Assembly: GCA_039962225.1 (NCBI GenBank)
Contig: JAMPKV010000019.1
Span: 1-64,000 of the forward strand
Source: Microcoleus sp. AS-A8
GTDB lineage: Bacteria; Cyanobacteriota; Cyanobacteriia; Cyanobacteriales; Coleofasciculaceae
Reading direction: 5' to 3'
DNA: 64,000 nt
Shown here one piece after another: positions 10,159 through 18,867 of the stretch (position 1 is its first letter; each line of letters starts with the position of its first letter). The notes under the pieces are model-generated. The model saw only the letters and a list, made by a program, of their open reading frames with translations. It searched no databases and was not told the DNA's origin. The translations under genes were made by a program, and so were the position numbers.

Positions 10159-11211
10159 ATGAACCAATATGACCGTATCTTTAATTCAGAAGAGACATCA
10201 ACAGAAGGCTTAAGTCCAGAAGAAGGTGTGGCGGCAATTGCTGTGATTACCGTCATCTCAAATTCTGAAATTTCGCCTATTAGTACAGACTATTTAATCG
10301 ACTTGCTGTGGGAAACCGAACTCTTTGATGACTACTCAGAGGAGGAGATGACAGAGATGGTCGATACACTCCGAGGACTTGCAGCGCAAGAGGGACTAGG
10401 AGCGATGTTTAACGCAGCTTATGATTGCCTACCCGACGAACTTTTGCCCGATGCTTTTGCGGCTGGGGTGATGATGCTTGTTGATGAGTCCGGAAATATT
10501 CCTCTGGAGACAAGGGGTTTTCTCAAGGAGTTACAGCAAGCTTTGGAAATTGAGGATGGAGAAGCACAAGCCATTATAGACGAGGTTGTTGCAATTCTGA
10601 ATGAAACGGAAGAGGAAGAGTATGACGAAGAAGGCTTAGAAGCAGAACATGAACAGGATGAATCCAAATCAGTGATTTATCAGTCACCCGCGGGGAATTT
10701 TAGCGTCCCAGTTCCGGTGGACTCCGAAAAAGGAGGAAGCATTGAAGAACAAGAAGGAGTGGTCGGATTTTCTGACGACTTTGGTCGTTTATTGAGAATC
10801 GATTATTACCCTATTTCTGCGGAAGAAGCGGATAAGATGGAGTCGCTGGGAGAAGAAGACTATCTCAACTTCTTTCTCGTAGATAGTTATGTGGAACAAG
10901 CGATTCTTGGCAATATACCCAATTCTAAGATTGAGTATAGGGAATATATACAAGATGCGATGGAGGGGTCTTATTTTGTCGTTGTCAATATGCCCCACGG
11001 TTCAACCCTTTCTGTACAAAAAAATCATGACATGTCGGTTCGATTGGATGCGCTTCGTGGTCTTATAGCCTTCCCTGTGGATGACTTTTTGTATGTGGTA
11101 AGCTGCCAGCGAACTTTTCTTGAAGGAGAAAGTCCGGCTCCCATCGAGAAAGAAGTGGAAGGGTTAAAAACCCAACTATTAAATTTCCTCGATACAGTGG
11201 AGTTTACTTAA
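10159..11211 (+). CDS. TerB-like domain protein with C-terminal beta-rich domain
   Basis: 350 aa from the ATG at 10159, chosen over an upstream in-frame TTG at 10114 because of the ribosome site CAGGAAG. Residues ~15-150 are acidic and helical and resemble the TerB/tellurite-resistance fold (GLSPEEGVAAIAVITVIS, two helical repeats). Residues ~155-180 are a Glu/Asp-rich linker. The last ~170 residues form a separate domain starting near SVIYQSPAGNFSVPVPV, with the spacing of a PsbP/Mog1-like beta sandwich. That second assignment is inference. No signal peptide or membrane segment, so it is probably a cytosolic stress-related protein of unknown role. A perfect 8-bp hairpin follows the stop. Confidence 0.6.
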   Translation: MNQYDRIFNSEETSTEGLSPEEGVAAIAVITVISNSEISPISTDYLIDLLWETELFDDYSEEEMTEMVDTLRGLAAQEGLGAMFNAAYDCLPDELLPDAFAAGVMMLVDESGNIPLETRGFLKELQQALEIEDGEAQAIIDEVVAILNETEEEEYDEEGLEAEHEQDESKSVIYQSPAGNFSVPVPVDSEKGGSIEEQEGVVGFSDDFGRLLRIDYYPISAEEADKMESLGEEDYLNFFLVDSYVEQAILGNIPNSKIEYREYIQDAMEGSYFVVVNMPHGSTLSVQKNHDMSVRLDALRGLIAFPVDDFLYVVSCQRTFLEGESPAPIEKEVEGLKTQLLNFLDTVEFT

Positions 11212-11254
11212 GCTCATGATTACCGTTTGAATTGATGAGAACACTCCGATTTTC

Positions 11255-11282
11255 GTAGGAGCATGATAGGTTGTGCTCCTAC
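11255..11282 (+). terminator. Hairpin downstream of the TerB-domain gene
   Basis: GTAGGAGC (11255-11262) pairs perfectly with GCTCCTAC (11275-11282), loop 12 bases. There is no good T-run after it, so termination is uncertain; it may stabilise the 3' end of the transcript. Confidence 0.4.
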
Positions 11283-11355
11283 CCTTGGGTATAGGTACTT
11301 ACAGTATCTCCCCCATTGGGTTGTAAGGATAAACGATTTTTAGCGTTCATCCTTG

Positions 11356-12189
11356 TTAAACCCGTTCTCTGAGCCACTCCGTTGGCTCTAATTGATAGTA
11401 GCGTTTCAGCTCCTGATAAAGTTCAGGGTGTTCTTTTTTCATTTGGAACGGTTTTTCAAAAAAAGTTTCTGTAACCACGGCGAAAAACTCGGCTGGGTTA
11501 GTTGCGCCATATTCATCAATAACCGTTTCTACACCTTGTGCAACTTTATGGCACAATTTCTCATATTCTTCTCTAAAAATACGCCCCCAACTGACATAGG
11601 CTGCTCGTTTCTCAAGAATCGGTACACCTGATACATCTCCACTCTCTTGGTCGAGTTGATGTGCGAATTCGTGGAGTATAACGTTGCGTCCATCCTTCCA
11701 ATTGTGCACATCGCGCCTGATATCTTCCCAAGAAAGGACAACGATACCAATCTGCCAGGATTCACCCGATTTAACTTGTATTTCTTCGAGATACTGCGCT
11801 CCAAATGCTGTAGTCTGACTGGCGATAAAGGCGCTAGGATAAACTAGAATCAGATGAAGTTTGGAAAAATAAGTTCCTCTTTCGTTAAGTAAAAGTAGCG
11901 CCGCTTGGGCGGCAATAGTCAGCTTAATTTCATCCGTTATTTCTAATCCTCCACACCCTTTAAATTGTTTCTCGGCAAGTAAAACATTGATGTGTTCCAG
12001 GAGTCGTCGCTGCAAGGATTCGGGAAGACGTTTATAAAGGGGAACATTTTGCTCAATAATTATTAACCAATTTAAAGGTAAAATTCTACGTTTAATACGT
12101 CTGCGTCTCAAGTTTGTCAGGGGATTTATCCCCAAAATACAAGCAATAATTAAGAGAAGAAATAATATGAAAATAAAAGTTTTTATCAT
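11356..12189 (-). CDS. M90-family zinc metallopeptidase (MtfA-like), membrane anchored
   Basis: 277 aa. The N-terminal ~22 residues (TFIFILFLLLIIACILG) form one membrane helix with a short N-terminus, followed by a basic stretch. The HExxH zinc motif occurs as HEFAHQLD in the last third, followed by a downstream Glu-containing helix (ATNPAEFFAVVTETFFE), as in MtfA/DUF980 peptidases. E. coli MtfA is a soluble peptidase that binds the repressor Mlc; the membrane anchor here differs. ATG at 12189. Substrate unknown. Divergent or convergent neighbours give no context. Confidence 0.85.
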   Translation of the reverse strand: MIKTFIFILFLLLIIACILGINPLTNLRRRRIKRRILPLNWLIIIEQNVPLYKRLPESLQRRLLEHINVLLAEKQFKGCGGLEITDEIKLTIAAQAALLLLNERGTYFSKLHLILVYPSAFIASQTTAFGAQYLEEIQVKSGESWQIGIVVLSWEDIRRDVHNWKDGRNVILHEFAHQLDQESGDVSGVPILEKRAAYVSWGRIFREEYEKLCHKVAQGVETVIDEYGATNPAEFFAVVTETFFEKPFQMKKEHPELYQELKRYYQLEPTEWLRERV

Positions 12190-12320
12190 AGAGCATTCTG
12201 TTCTCAGGAGCGATCGCTGATATCTTGCCTCAGGTTGACTGCGGTTGAACAGCGATCGCTTACATCGACTTTAGGCGGTATGCAGTTGTAGGGTGATTCC
12301 TGGTTGAAAATCCCTGAAAA

Positions 12321-14252
12321 TTAAGACTCCGATTCTGCCAATTCTAACCAGCGTTCAGTTGCCGTTTCAATAGCCTGATTTAAAGTTTCCAATTGCTGAT
12401 AAAGTTCCTGAACTTGAGTCACTTTACCTGGGGGAGCATTAAACAACACTTTCTCTGTCTCCGCTTTCTGAGCTTCCAATTGAGCAATTTTGCCCTCAAG
12501 CTCCTCAAATTCACGCTTTTCCCAACTAGAAAGGCGACGCGATTTGCTATTACGAGCTGAATTTTTATCCGACTGTTCCGCTTTTGCGACTTCGTCTTTT
12601 TTCGCCTCTGGCTTAGCTTGTTGTTGAGAGCTTGTTGCCTCTTCTGCCTGCTTGTAGTCGAGATAAACGGAGTAATTCCCAGGATATTGCCGGATGTTTC
12701 CCCCAGGCTCCAAGGCAAAGATTTTCTGTACCGTGCGATCGAGGAAATAGCGATCGTGAGACACTGCAATCACACAACCGTTAAACTCTTCTAAATATTC
12801 TTCCAGGATCGACAGCGTCTGTACATCTAAATCATTCGTCGGTTCATCCAAAATCAACACATTCGGAGCACTCATCAGAACGCGCAGCAAGAACAGGCGA
12901 CGTTTTTCCCCTCCAGAAAGCTTATTGATCGGTGCATATTGCTGGTTTCCAGGGAATAGGAAACGCTCCAACATTTGTGAGGCTGTAATTAGCGTGCCAT
13001 CTGCGGTTTTAACGTATTCGGCAATTTCTTTAAGGTAGTCAATCACCCGCTGATTTTCGTTAATCGCCTCTAACACAGCCTCAGAATGTTGGTCAAAATA
13101 ACCGATATGAATGGTTGTGCCAAGCTCAACCTTACCGGAATCGGGTTGCACTCGTCCGGTAATCATATCCATCAGCGTGGATTTGCCTGCGCCATTGCCG
13201 CCAATAATTCCCACACGGTCATCAGGGGTGAATTCGTAGCTAAAGTTTTTGATCAGAGTCCGTTCATCATAAGCTTTAGAAACATTTTCTAATTCAATCA
13301 CTTTCTTGCCAATCCGACGACCGGGGGTAGAAATTTCAACCTTACCCTGAGCTTGTTTAAACTCCTTCCCCTGCATGTCGTGGATGCGGTCAATTCGCGC
13401 TTTTTGTTTGGTACTCCGCGCTTTTGGCCCTCGCTTGAGCCATTCCAACTCGCGACGTAAAACGCCTTGGTGTTTACGTTGACTACTAACCGCCGATTCT
13501 TCTGCTAATGCTTTTTTCTCTAAGTAGTAAGAATAGTTGCCCGAGTAAGTGTAGAGGTCGCCACGATCAATTTCCAAGATACGATTAGTGACGCGATCCA
13601 AAAAATAGCGATCGTGAGTGATTAACAAAAGTGCACCTCGGAAACCAGCCAGGTAACTCTGCAACCACTCCACGGACAGGGCATCCAAATGGTTCGTCGG
13701 CTCATCCATCAGTAACACTTCAGGTTCCGACAACAACGCAGCAGCTAAAGCGATGCGCTTGCGATAACCACCGGATAAGTTACCAATCCGAGCCTCGAAG
13801 TCTTCAATCCCTAATTTAGTCAGGATAATTTTTGCCTTTGTCTCCAAATCCCAAGCGCCAATCGATTCCATGCGCTGCGTCACCCTAGAGAGACGTGCTA
13901 GGAGTTGGCTATCTTCTGGATGGTGAGCTAATTTGTGGGAGAGCTCCTCATACTCGCGGATTAGGGTCATTTGTTCGCCACTGTCGGCAAATACCTGTTC
14001 TAAAACGGTGTGATTTTCATCTAATTCGGGCTGCTGAGGCAAGTAGACAATTTTCTCTCCAGGATTGACTATAATTTGACCGCCATCAATGGGTTCAATC
14101 CCAGCAATCATCTTGAGCAGGGTCGATTTGCCGGAACCATTGGTGCCGATTAAGCCAACTTTATCGGTGGGGTCTAGACTAAAACTGGCATCTTTGAGGA
14201 TTTCCTTAATGCCAAAGTCTTTTTTAACGGATTGCAGTGTGAAAATACTCAT
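12321..14252 (-). CDS. uup: ABC-F family ATPase, Uup-like
   Basis: 643 aa with two ABC domains and no membrane segments. Walker A motifs are GTNGSGKST (~36) and GGNGAGKST. The signature motifs are LSGGYRKR and LSGGEKRR, and the Walker B segments read LLMDEPTNHLD and LILDEPTNDLD. Between the domains is the basic P-site tRNA-interaction linker. The last ~100 residues are a charged coiled coil (SWEKREFEELEGKIAQLEAQ), the hallmark of the Uup subfamily. ABC-F proteins act on ribosomes; Uup has also been linked to DNA transposition/excision in E. coli. ATG at 14252. The region just downstream has two HIP1 sites (near 12212 and 12252). Confidence 0.9.
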   Translation of the reverse strand: MSIFTLQSVKKDFGIKEILKDASFSLDPTDKVGLIGTNGSGKSTLLKMIAGIEPIDGGQIIVNPGEKIVYLPQQPELDENHTVLEQVFADSGEQMTLIREYEELSHKLAHHPEDSQLLARLSRVTQRMESIGAWDLETKAKIILTKLGIEDFEARIGNLSGGYRKRIALAAALLSEPEVLLMDEPTNHLDALSVEWLQSYLAGFRGALLLITHDRYFLDRVTNRILEIDRGDLYTYSGNYSYYLEKKALAEESAVSSQRKHQGVLRRELEWLKRGPKARSTKQKARIDRIHDMQGKEFKQAQGKVEISTPGRRIGKKVIELENVSKAYDERTLIKNFSYEFTPDDRVGIIGGNGAGKSTLMDMITGRVQPDSGKVELGTTIHIGYFDQHSEAVLEAINENQRVIDYLKEIAEYVKTADGTLITASQMLERFLFPGNQQYAPINKLSGGEKRRLFLLRVLMSAPNVLILDEPTNDLDVQTLSILEEYLEEFNGCVIAVSHDRYFLDRTVQKIFALEPGGNIRQYPGNYSVYLDYKQAEEATSSQQQAKPEAKKDEVAKAEQSDKNSARNSKSRRLSSWEKREFEELEGKIAQLEAQKAETEKVLFNAPPGKVTQVQELYQQLETLNQAIETATERWLELAESES

Positions 14253-14495
14253 CCAGTTTGTGTTGAGAATCGCTAATAAAGCAGGTTAGCACTCTCATAT
14301 CAAGTCCGGTGGATTGCTCAGCTTCTAGGAAGTTGAATCTTTTCTTGAGTTTGTTAAAATTTATTAAAAAAGAAGAGATGACAGCACAGTTCCAAAATTG
14401 ATGGCACCTTTATAGGGTCTGTCAGACTAGAGAGCTGCCTAGAGTGCCGAAAGATTACACTATTGCGTTACTACAAGCGCATAACACAGAACAAG

Positions 14496-16703
14496 ATGCA
14501 GGATAGTAATTTGGTAATTCTGTCTAACAAACAGGAATACAGCCACGGTAATCACATCCTGAGTCGGTTCCTCATCTGGCTCTTAGCTGGGATACTCGCC
14601 TGTGGAATCTTCTGTGGGTTGCCCAAACCTGTATGGGCAAAGCCCTTTAAAAGCGATCGCACCGAAGTACAACTCATCAGCGAAGTCAAAACCATCCAAC
14701 CGAGCACGCCGTTTTGGGTGGGGCTACAATTCAAAACTAGACCCGGCTGGCACACGTACTGGCGCAATCCGGGTGACTCCGGTGCCCCCACTCGGATGGA
14801 GTGGACACTCCCCAATGGGTTTAAAGCCGGTGAGTTGGTGTATCCTTACCCCCAACGGATGCCAATCGGCCCACTGATGAATTTCGGATACAAGGGCGAG
14901 AATTTACTCCTAACGGAACTGACACCACCCGTCAATTTGCCAACCCAGCAGCCCGTTACGCTGCAAGCCAAAGCCTCTTGGTTAGTGTGTGAGGTGGAGT
15001 GTGTACCGGAAGAGGCTGCTTTTGAGCTAACCTTGCCTGTTACCCCGGATGCTCCTACCGTTGATGCCGCTTGGGCAGATGCGTTTGCGAAAACCCGTCA
15101 GGCACTGCCTCAGCCCTCTCCCTGGAACGTTAGTTTCCAAGCAGAGCAAAATAATCTGGTACTTCGGGTGAACGCACCAGCACTCAAGGCCGGACAGATT
15201 GAGCAGGTTTCGTTCTTCCCCTATCAAGATGGTGTCATTACCAACGCGGCAGAACAAACTGTTGCCTTTGATGACCAAGGATTAACCCTACGGGTTGCCC
15301 AAGGGAATCAGGCCGTCACAGATCAGGTCGAGGGTGTGTTGGTTGTGCAGGAAAAGCTTGATGCTCAAACCACGACTCAGGCGTTTGCGATTGCAGCCAA
15401 ACCCGGAACAACGTCAGCCCCAACGTCTCCTGCCAATGCTCGCTCAACTATAAACCTCTGGAATACCCTACTGCTAGCGTTGGTGGGAGGCATTGTCCTC
15501 AATCTAATGCCCTGCGTGTTCCCAGTGCTGTCGCTCAAAGCGTTGGGGATTGCTCAAAAGGCGCAGCAGAGTACCCAACAAGCTCGAATGCACGGGTTGG
15601 CGTTTACGGCAGGAGTGCTAGCGAGTTTTGCGGCTGTGGTTGGCGTCCTATTGGTTCTGCGGGGGTTGGGACAGCAGATTGGCTGGGGTTTTCAGCTTCA
15701 ATCGCCGGCGTTCGTCCTCGTCATGGCCTATGTGCTGTTTGCGGTGGGACTGAACCTGTCTGGAGTGTTCGTAGTGGGAGCCTCCATTATGGGGCTGGGG
15801 CAGGGCTTAGCCTCTAAATCAGGTTATGTGGGTGAGTTTTTCACGGGGGTGCTAGCAACGGTGATGGCGACTCCCTGCACAGCTCCATTTATGGCAACAG
15901 CAGTGAGCGCGGCGCTAACTCAGCCTGCACCTGTTGCGATCGCAATTTTTCTTACCCTCGGTTTGGGACTAGCACTCCCCTACCTAGTCATCAGCTTCAC
16001 TCCTGCTGTGCGGCGCTACCTACCCAAACCGGGAGCCTGGATGGAAACATTCCAACAACTGCTGGCATTTCCCATTTATGGAGCAGTGGCGTGGTTGTTG
16101 TGGGTGCTGACGCTTCAAACCGGGACAGATGGTTTAAGTTTGGCACTGGCGGGTTTGCTGGCGATCGCCTTTGCCGCATGGCTTTATCATAAAACCCAAA
16201 CATCTCGACAGTTCTGGCGGCGGATATGCTGGGTTGGTTCGCTCTCAACCCTCGTCCTGGCACTCACCCTTACCCCTCTCGTTGAAAACTCTCCAGCCCC
16301 AAATTCTCAGGTAACAAATTCTGGGACAACCAACCCATCTCAGTCAGGTTTGGCATGGCAACCTTACACGACTGAACAATTGGAGAGATTGCGTCAGTCA
16401 AATCAGCCCGTGTTTGTCAACTTCTCGGCGGCTTGGTGTGTTACCTGCTTGATGAATGAACGAGTGGCACTGAATCAACCTGAGGTGATATCTGCCTTCC
16501 AACAAAAAGGTGTGGCATTAGTCAAAGCCGATTGGACAAACCGCGACACGGTTATCACTGAAGCCTTGAGCCAGTTTGGACGCAGTGGTGTACCGCTCTA
16601 CGTCCTCTATCCCCGTGGGTTAGGCCAAGGAGAACCCATGATTCTGCCTCAAGTTCTGGCTCCCGCCACCCTGCAAGACGCCTTGAAACAGGTGTCCTCT
16701 TAG
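14496..16703 (+). CDS. DsbD/ScsB-like thiol:disulfide reductase, three-domain
   Basis: 735 aa from the ATG at 14496; a TTG at 14463 is in frame but less likely. A signal peptide (RFLIWLLAGILACGIFCG, then WAKP) leads into a periplasmic DsbD-alpha/ScsB-type domain (~50-300). The transmembrane domain (~325-560) carries the two functional Cys (NLMPCVFP and MATPCTAPF). The C-terminal thioredoxin domain has the CxxC motif AAWCVTC. Such proteins pass electrons from cytosolic thioredoxin across the membrane to periplasmic partners. The redoxin lipoprotein starts about 10-55 bp downstream and is the likely electron acceptor. A second hydrophobic helix separates the membrane and thioredoxin domains. 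Confidence 0.9.
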   Translation: MQDSNLVILSNKQEYSHGNHILSRFLIWLLAGILACGIFCGLPKPVWAKPFKSDRTEVQLISEVKTIQPSTPFWVGLQFKTRPGWHTYWRNPGDSGAPTRMEWTLPNGFKAGELVYPYPQRMPIGPLMNFGYKGENLLLTELTPPVNLPTQQPVTLQAKASWLVCEVECVPEEAAFELTLPVTPDAPTVDAAWADAFAKTRQALPQPSPWNVSFQAEQNNLVLRVNAPALKAGQIEQVSFFPYQDGVITNAAEQTVAFDDQGLTLRVAQGNQAVTDQVEGVLVVQEKLDAQTTTQAFAIAAKPGTTSAPTSPANARSTINLWNTLLLALVGGIVLNLMPCVFPVLSLKALGIAQKAQQSTQQARMHGLAFTAGVLASFAAVVGVLLVLRGLGQQIGWGFQLQSPAFVLVMAYVLFAVGLNLSGVFVVGASIMGLGQGLASKSGYVGEFFTGVLATVMATPCTAPFMATAVSAALTQPAPVAIAIFLTLGLGLALPYLVISFTPAVRRYLPKPGAWMETFQQLLAFPIYGAVAWLLWVLTLQTGTDGLSLALAGLLAIAFAAWLYHKTQTSRQFWRRICWVGSLSTLVLALTLTPLVENSPAPNSQVTNSGTTNPSQSGLAWQPYTTEQLERLRQSNQPVFVNFSAAWCVTCLMNERVALNQPEVISAFQQKGVALVKADWTNRDTVITEALSQFGRSGVPLYVLYPRGLGQGEPMILPQVLAPATLQDALKQVSS

Positions 16704-16758
16704 TTCACTCACGATGATTGTCAATTCGCAAAAAGACGTAAGAATTAGGGTATTCAAG

Positions 16759-17487
16759 ATGAGACATTCCATACTTCAGAACAGTTTCCTGGTTGGTGCG
16801 ATCGCTACGATGGTCGCCCTTACGACGGCTTGCAGCAACCCCAATCCAACAACTTCCAACTCCGGAACCACCAACCCAACTGAATCGACGACTCAGCCAG
16901 CCAACAACCAACCAGCCACCTCAACGCAAGCCAGTGCAACTGTAGCGCGTGTTGGCGAACCAGCACCTGACTTTACAGGCGTCGATAGTAACGGTAAGAC
17001 GCATCGCCTCAGCGACTTCAAGGGCAAAACGGTTGTCCTAGAGTGGACGAACCACGAATGCCCCTTTGTCCGCAAGCATTACGAATCGGGCAATATGCAA
17101 AAGTTGCAGAAAGCTGCCACCGGTGACGGCGTTGTCTGGCTATCCGTTGTTTCCTCGGCACCAGGAAAACAGGGTAACGTGGATGGTCAAAAGGCCAATG
17201 ATCTAACCAAGAGCCGCAATGCTGCTCCCACAGCCGTTTTGCTCGACTCCGATGGAACAATCGGTCGTACTTACAGTGCCCGCACAACACCCCATATGTT
17301 TGTTATTACGCCAGAGGGCAAGCTAGCCTATGCAGGTGCCATTGACAGCATCTCTTCAAATAACAAAGCAGATATCTCCAAAGCACAGAACTATGTAACG
17401 GATGCTTTGAAGGCGGTGAAGAATGGTCAACCAGTGAGCCAACCGACGACGCAGCCCTATGGTTGCTCGGTGAAATATAAAGCCTGA
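16759..17487 (+). CDS. Redoxin/thioredoxin-fold lipoprotein (AhpC/TSA-like)
   Basis: 242 aa from the ATG at 16759; an upstream ATG at 16714 would add 15 polar residues before the signal peptide and cannot be excluded. The lipobox LTTAC gives lipid attachment at the Cys, so the protein should face the periplasm. A Thr/Ser/Asn/Pro-rich spacer (~25-65) precedes the thioredoxin fold (APDFTGVDSNGKTHRLSDFKG). The active-site region is ECPFVRKHY with a single Cys rather than CxxC. A second conserved Cys lies in the C-terminal YGCSVKY, which may act as resolving Cys. It is probably co-transcribed with the DsbD-like reductase. Confidence 0.85.
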   Translation: MRHSILQNSFLVGAIATMVALTTACSNPNPTTSNSGTTNPTESTTQPANNQPATSTQASATVARVGEPAPDFTGVDSNGKTHRLSDFKGKTVVLEWTNHECPFVRKHYESGNMQKLQKAATGDGVVWLSVVSSAPGKQGNVDGQKANDLTKSRNAAPTAVLLDSDGTIGRTYSARTTPHMFVITPEGKLAYAGAIDSISSNNKADISKAQNYVTDALKAVKNGQPVSQPTTQPYGCSVKYKA

Positions 17488-17555
17488 CAAAAATCTTACC
17501 CTTTCTGCCTCTTGCCCCCTCTCCCCTCTACAATTTCATAAAGACCTCCGGGAAA

Positions 17556-17578
17556 CCGCATCCCAAGAGTGGGTGCGG
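17556..17578 (+). repeat. Left-end hairpin of tnpB element 1
   Basis: CCGCATCCCA, loop AGAG, TGGGTGCGG: a 9-bp stem with one bulged T. A longer stem can form with the outer CCTCC/GGAGG. The lower part of the sequence matches the right-end hairpin. Confidence 0.65.
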
Positions 17579-17683
17579 AGGGATAGGAGCGTCGATTGAG
17601 TGGGGTTCGATACCCCCGAAATCAACACACAATCCTTGCATCTCACAGATAACCCGTCTGATATATGAAGATATAATGTGTGT

Positions 17684-18808
17684 ATGCAAAGAACAATTCG
17701 CATCCAACTTCAACCTGACATTGAAACGGCTAAGGTGCTGTCTCAAACGATTGAGCAATACACTTGGTCGTTCAATGCCGTGTGCAAGCATGGATGGGAA
17801 AACGACTTGGCAAATGGCGTAGAACTGCACAAAGCGACCTACTACGACCATCGCGCTATTACTAGCTTGCCTTCTCAATTGGTTTGTGCTGCAAGAGTCA
17901 AAGCAACTGAGGCTTTGAAATCGGCTAAGAGCCTGAAAAAGAAGGGTAAAACGGTTAGTTGTCCAACCTCGAAACGTTGCCCAATTCGGTACGATGGGCG
18001 GTCTTACACTGTTTGGTTTGACCGTTCGGAGGTGTCGATTCTCAGCGTCAATGGACGGGTCAAACTGCCCTTTGAAATTGCTGAATACTATCGGCAATAC
18101 CTGAACTGGAAAAACACCAGCGCAGAATTGTTGCAAGACCGCAAAGGACGATGGTGGCTGCACGTTGTCATGGAGGTTAAGTCTCCTGAATTGAGGGCAA
18201 CCGATGAAGTAGTTGGCGTTGATTTGGGTATCGCTTCCCCTGCGGTTGATAGCAGAGGAAGTAAGTACGGTTCTGGCTATTGGAAGGAGATAGAAGACAG
18301 AACATTTGAGTTGCGTCGAAGGCTGCAATCTAAAGGCACGAAATCTGCCAAGCGACATCTCAAGAAGTTGTCGGGCAGACAGAGACGTTTCAGAAAAGAC
18401 TGTGACCATGTACTGAGTAAGCGACTGGTTCGGTCTGTTCAGTCCGGTGCAACATTGGTTTTTGAAGACCTCACCAACATTCGTGGTAGAGCCAAAATGA
18501 GGAAGGCTCAACGTCGCAGATTGCATGGATGGAGCTTTGCTCAGTTCCAAGCATTCGTCACCTACAAAGCTGAAGTCAGAGGCATCAATGTCGGGTTTGT
18601 TGACCCGCGCTACACCAGTCAAAAATGCTCTCAGTGTGGACATATTGAGCGAGGGAATCGCCCGTCTCAGGCTGAATTTCGGTGTAAGAAATGTGGGTAC
18701 GAGTGCCATGCGGATCACAACGCTGCGGTGAATATTCGTGAGGATTTTCTAAAACTCAGGGCATCAGTCAATGTGCCTATTGTGGTCTGCCCAGAATTGG
18801 GAATTTGA
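17684..18808 (+). CDS. tnpB: TnpB, RNA-guided nuclease of IS200/IS605 family
   Basis: 374 aa from the ATG at 17684; a GTG two codons earlier is also in frame. The RuvC catalytic residues are intact: Asp180 (GVDLGIA), Glu261 (VFEDLTN) and Asp344 (HADHNAAVNI). The zinc ribbon is complete (CSQC...CKKC). TnpB proteins are programmable nucleases guided by an omega RNA made from the 3' end of the gene and the element's right end; this is established for related proteins, not shown here. A long antisense ORF (17528-18718) is a shadow. The small size and intact residues suggest an active or recently active copy. Confidence 0.93.
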   Translation: MQRTIRIQLQPDIETAKVLSQTIEQYTWSFNAVCKHGWENDLANGVELHKATYYDHRAITSLPSQLVCAARVKATEALKSAKSLKKKGKTVSCPTSKRCPIRYDGRSYTVWFDRSEVSILSVNGRVKLPFEIAEYYRQYLNWKNTSAELLQDRKGRWWLHVVMEVKSPELRATDEVVGVDLGIASPAVDSRGSKYGSGYWKEIEDRTFELRRRLQSKGTKSAKRHLKKLSGRQRRFRKDCDHVLSKRLVRSVQSGATLVFEDLTNIRGRAKMRKAQRRRLHGWSFAQFQAFVTYKAEVRGINVGFVDPRYTSQKCSQCGHIERGNRPSQAEFRCKKCGYECHADHNAAVNIREDFLKLRASVNVPIVVCPELGI

Positions 18809-18816
18809 ATTACAAG

Positions 18817-18838
18817 CCCCATCCCCTTGTGGGTGGGG
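18817..18838 (+). repeat. Right-end hairpin of tnpB element 1; omega-RNA candidate region
   Basis: CCCCATCCC pairs with GGGTGGGG with one bulged T, 9 bases after the tnpB stop. Its position and form fit the right end of the element. In characterised relatives this region forms the scaffold of the guide RNA, with the flank just beyond it as guide. Confidence 0.6.
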
Positions 18839-18867
18839 TTGTTGACGAGCTAACCCAAAACTGACTT

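Larger units (their letters stand above)
17545..18845 (+). mobile_element. tnpB-only IS200/IS605-type (IS1341-like) element
   Basis: One intact tnpB is flanked by imperfect hairpins with an unpaired T in each stem: left 17556-17578, right 18817-18838. Such bulged hairpins are the ends recognised by the Y1 transposase TnpA. No tnpA is present, so it is non-autonomous. Exact ends and target site cannot be set from one copy; the coordinates are approximate. It lies between the redoxin gene and the GH1 gene without disrupting either. Confidence 0.75.

Noticed and set aside
17602-17616. T-arm-like hairpin (GGGG, TTCGATA loop, CCCC) suggesting a tRNA.
   Set aside because: No matching acceptor stem or anticodon arm upstream; it lies in the left end of tnpB element 1.
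17528-18718. 396-codon minus-strand ORF.
   Set aside because: It is antisense to the intact tnpB at 17684-18808 and has no recognisable domain.
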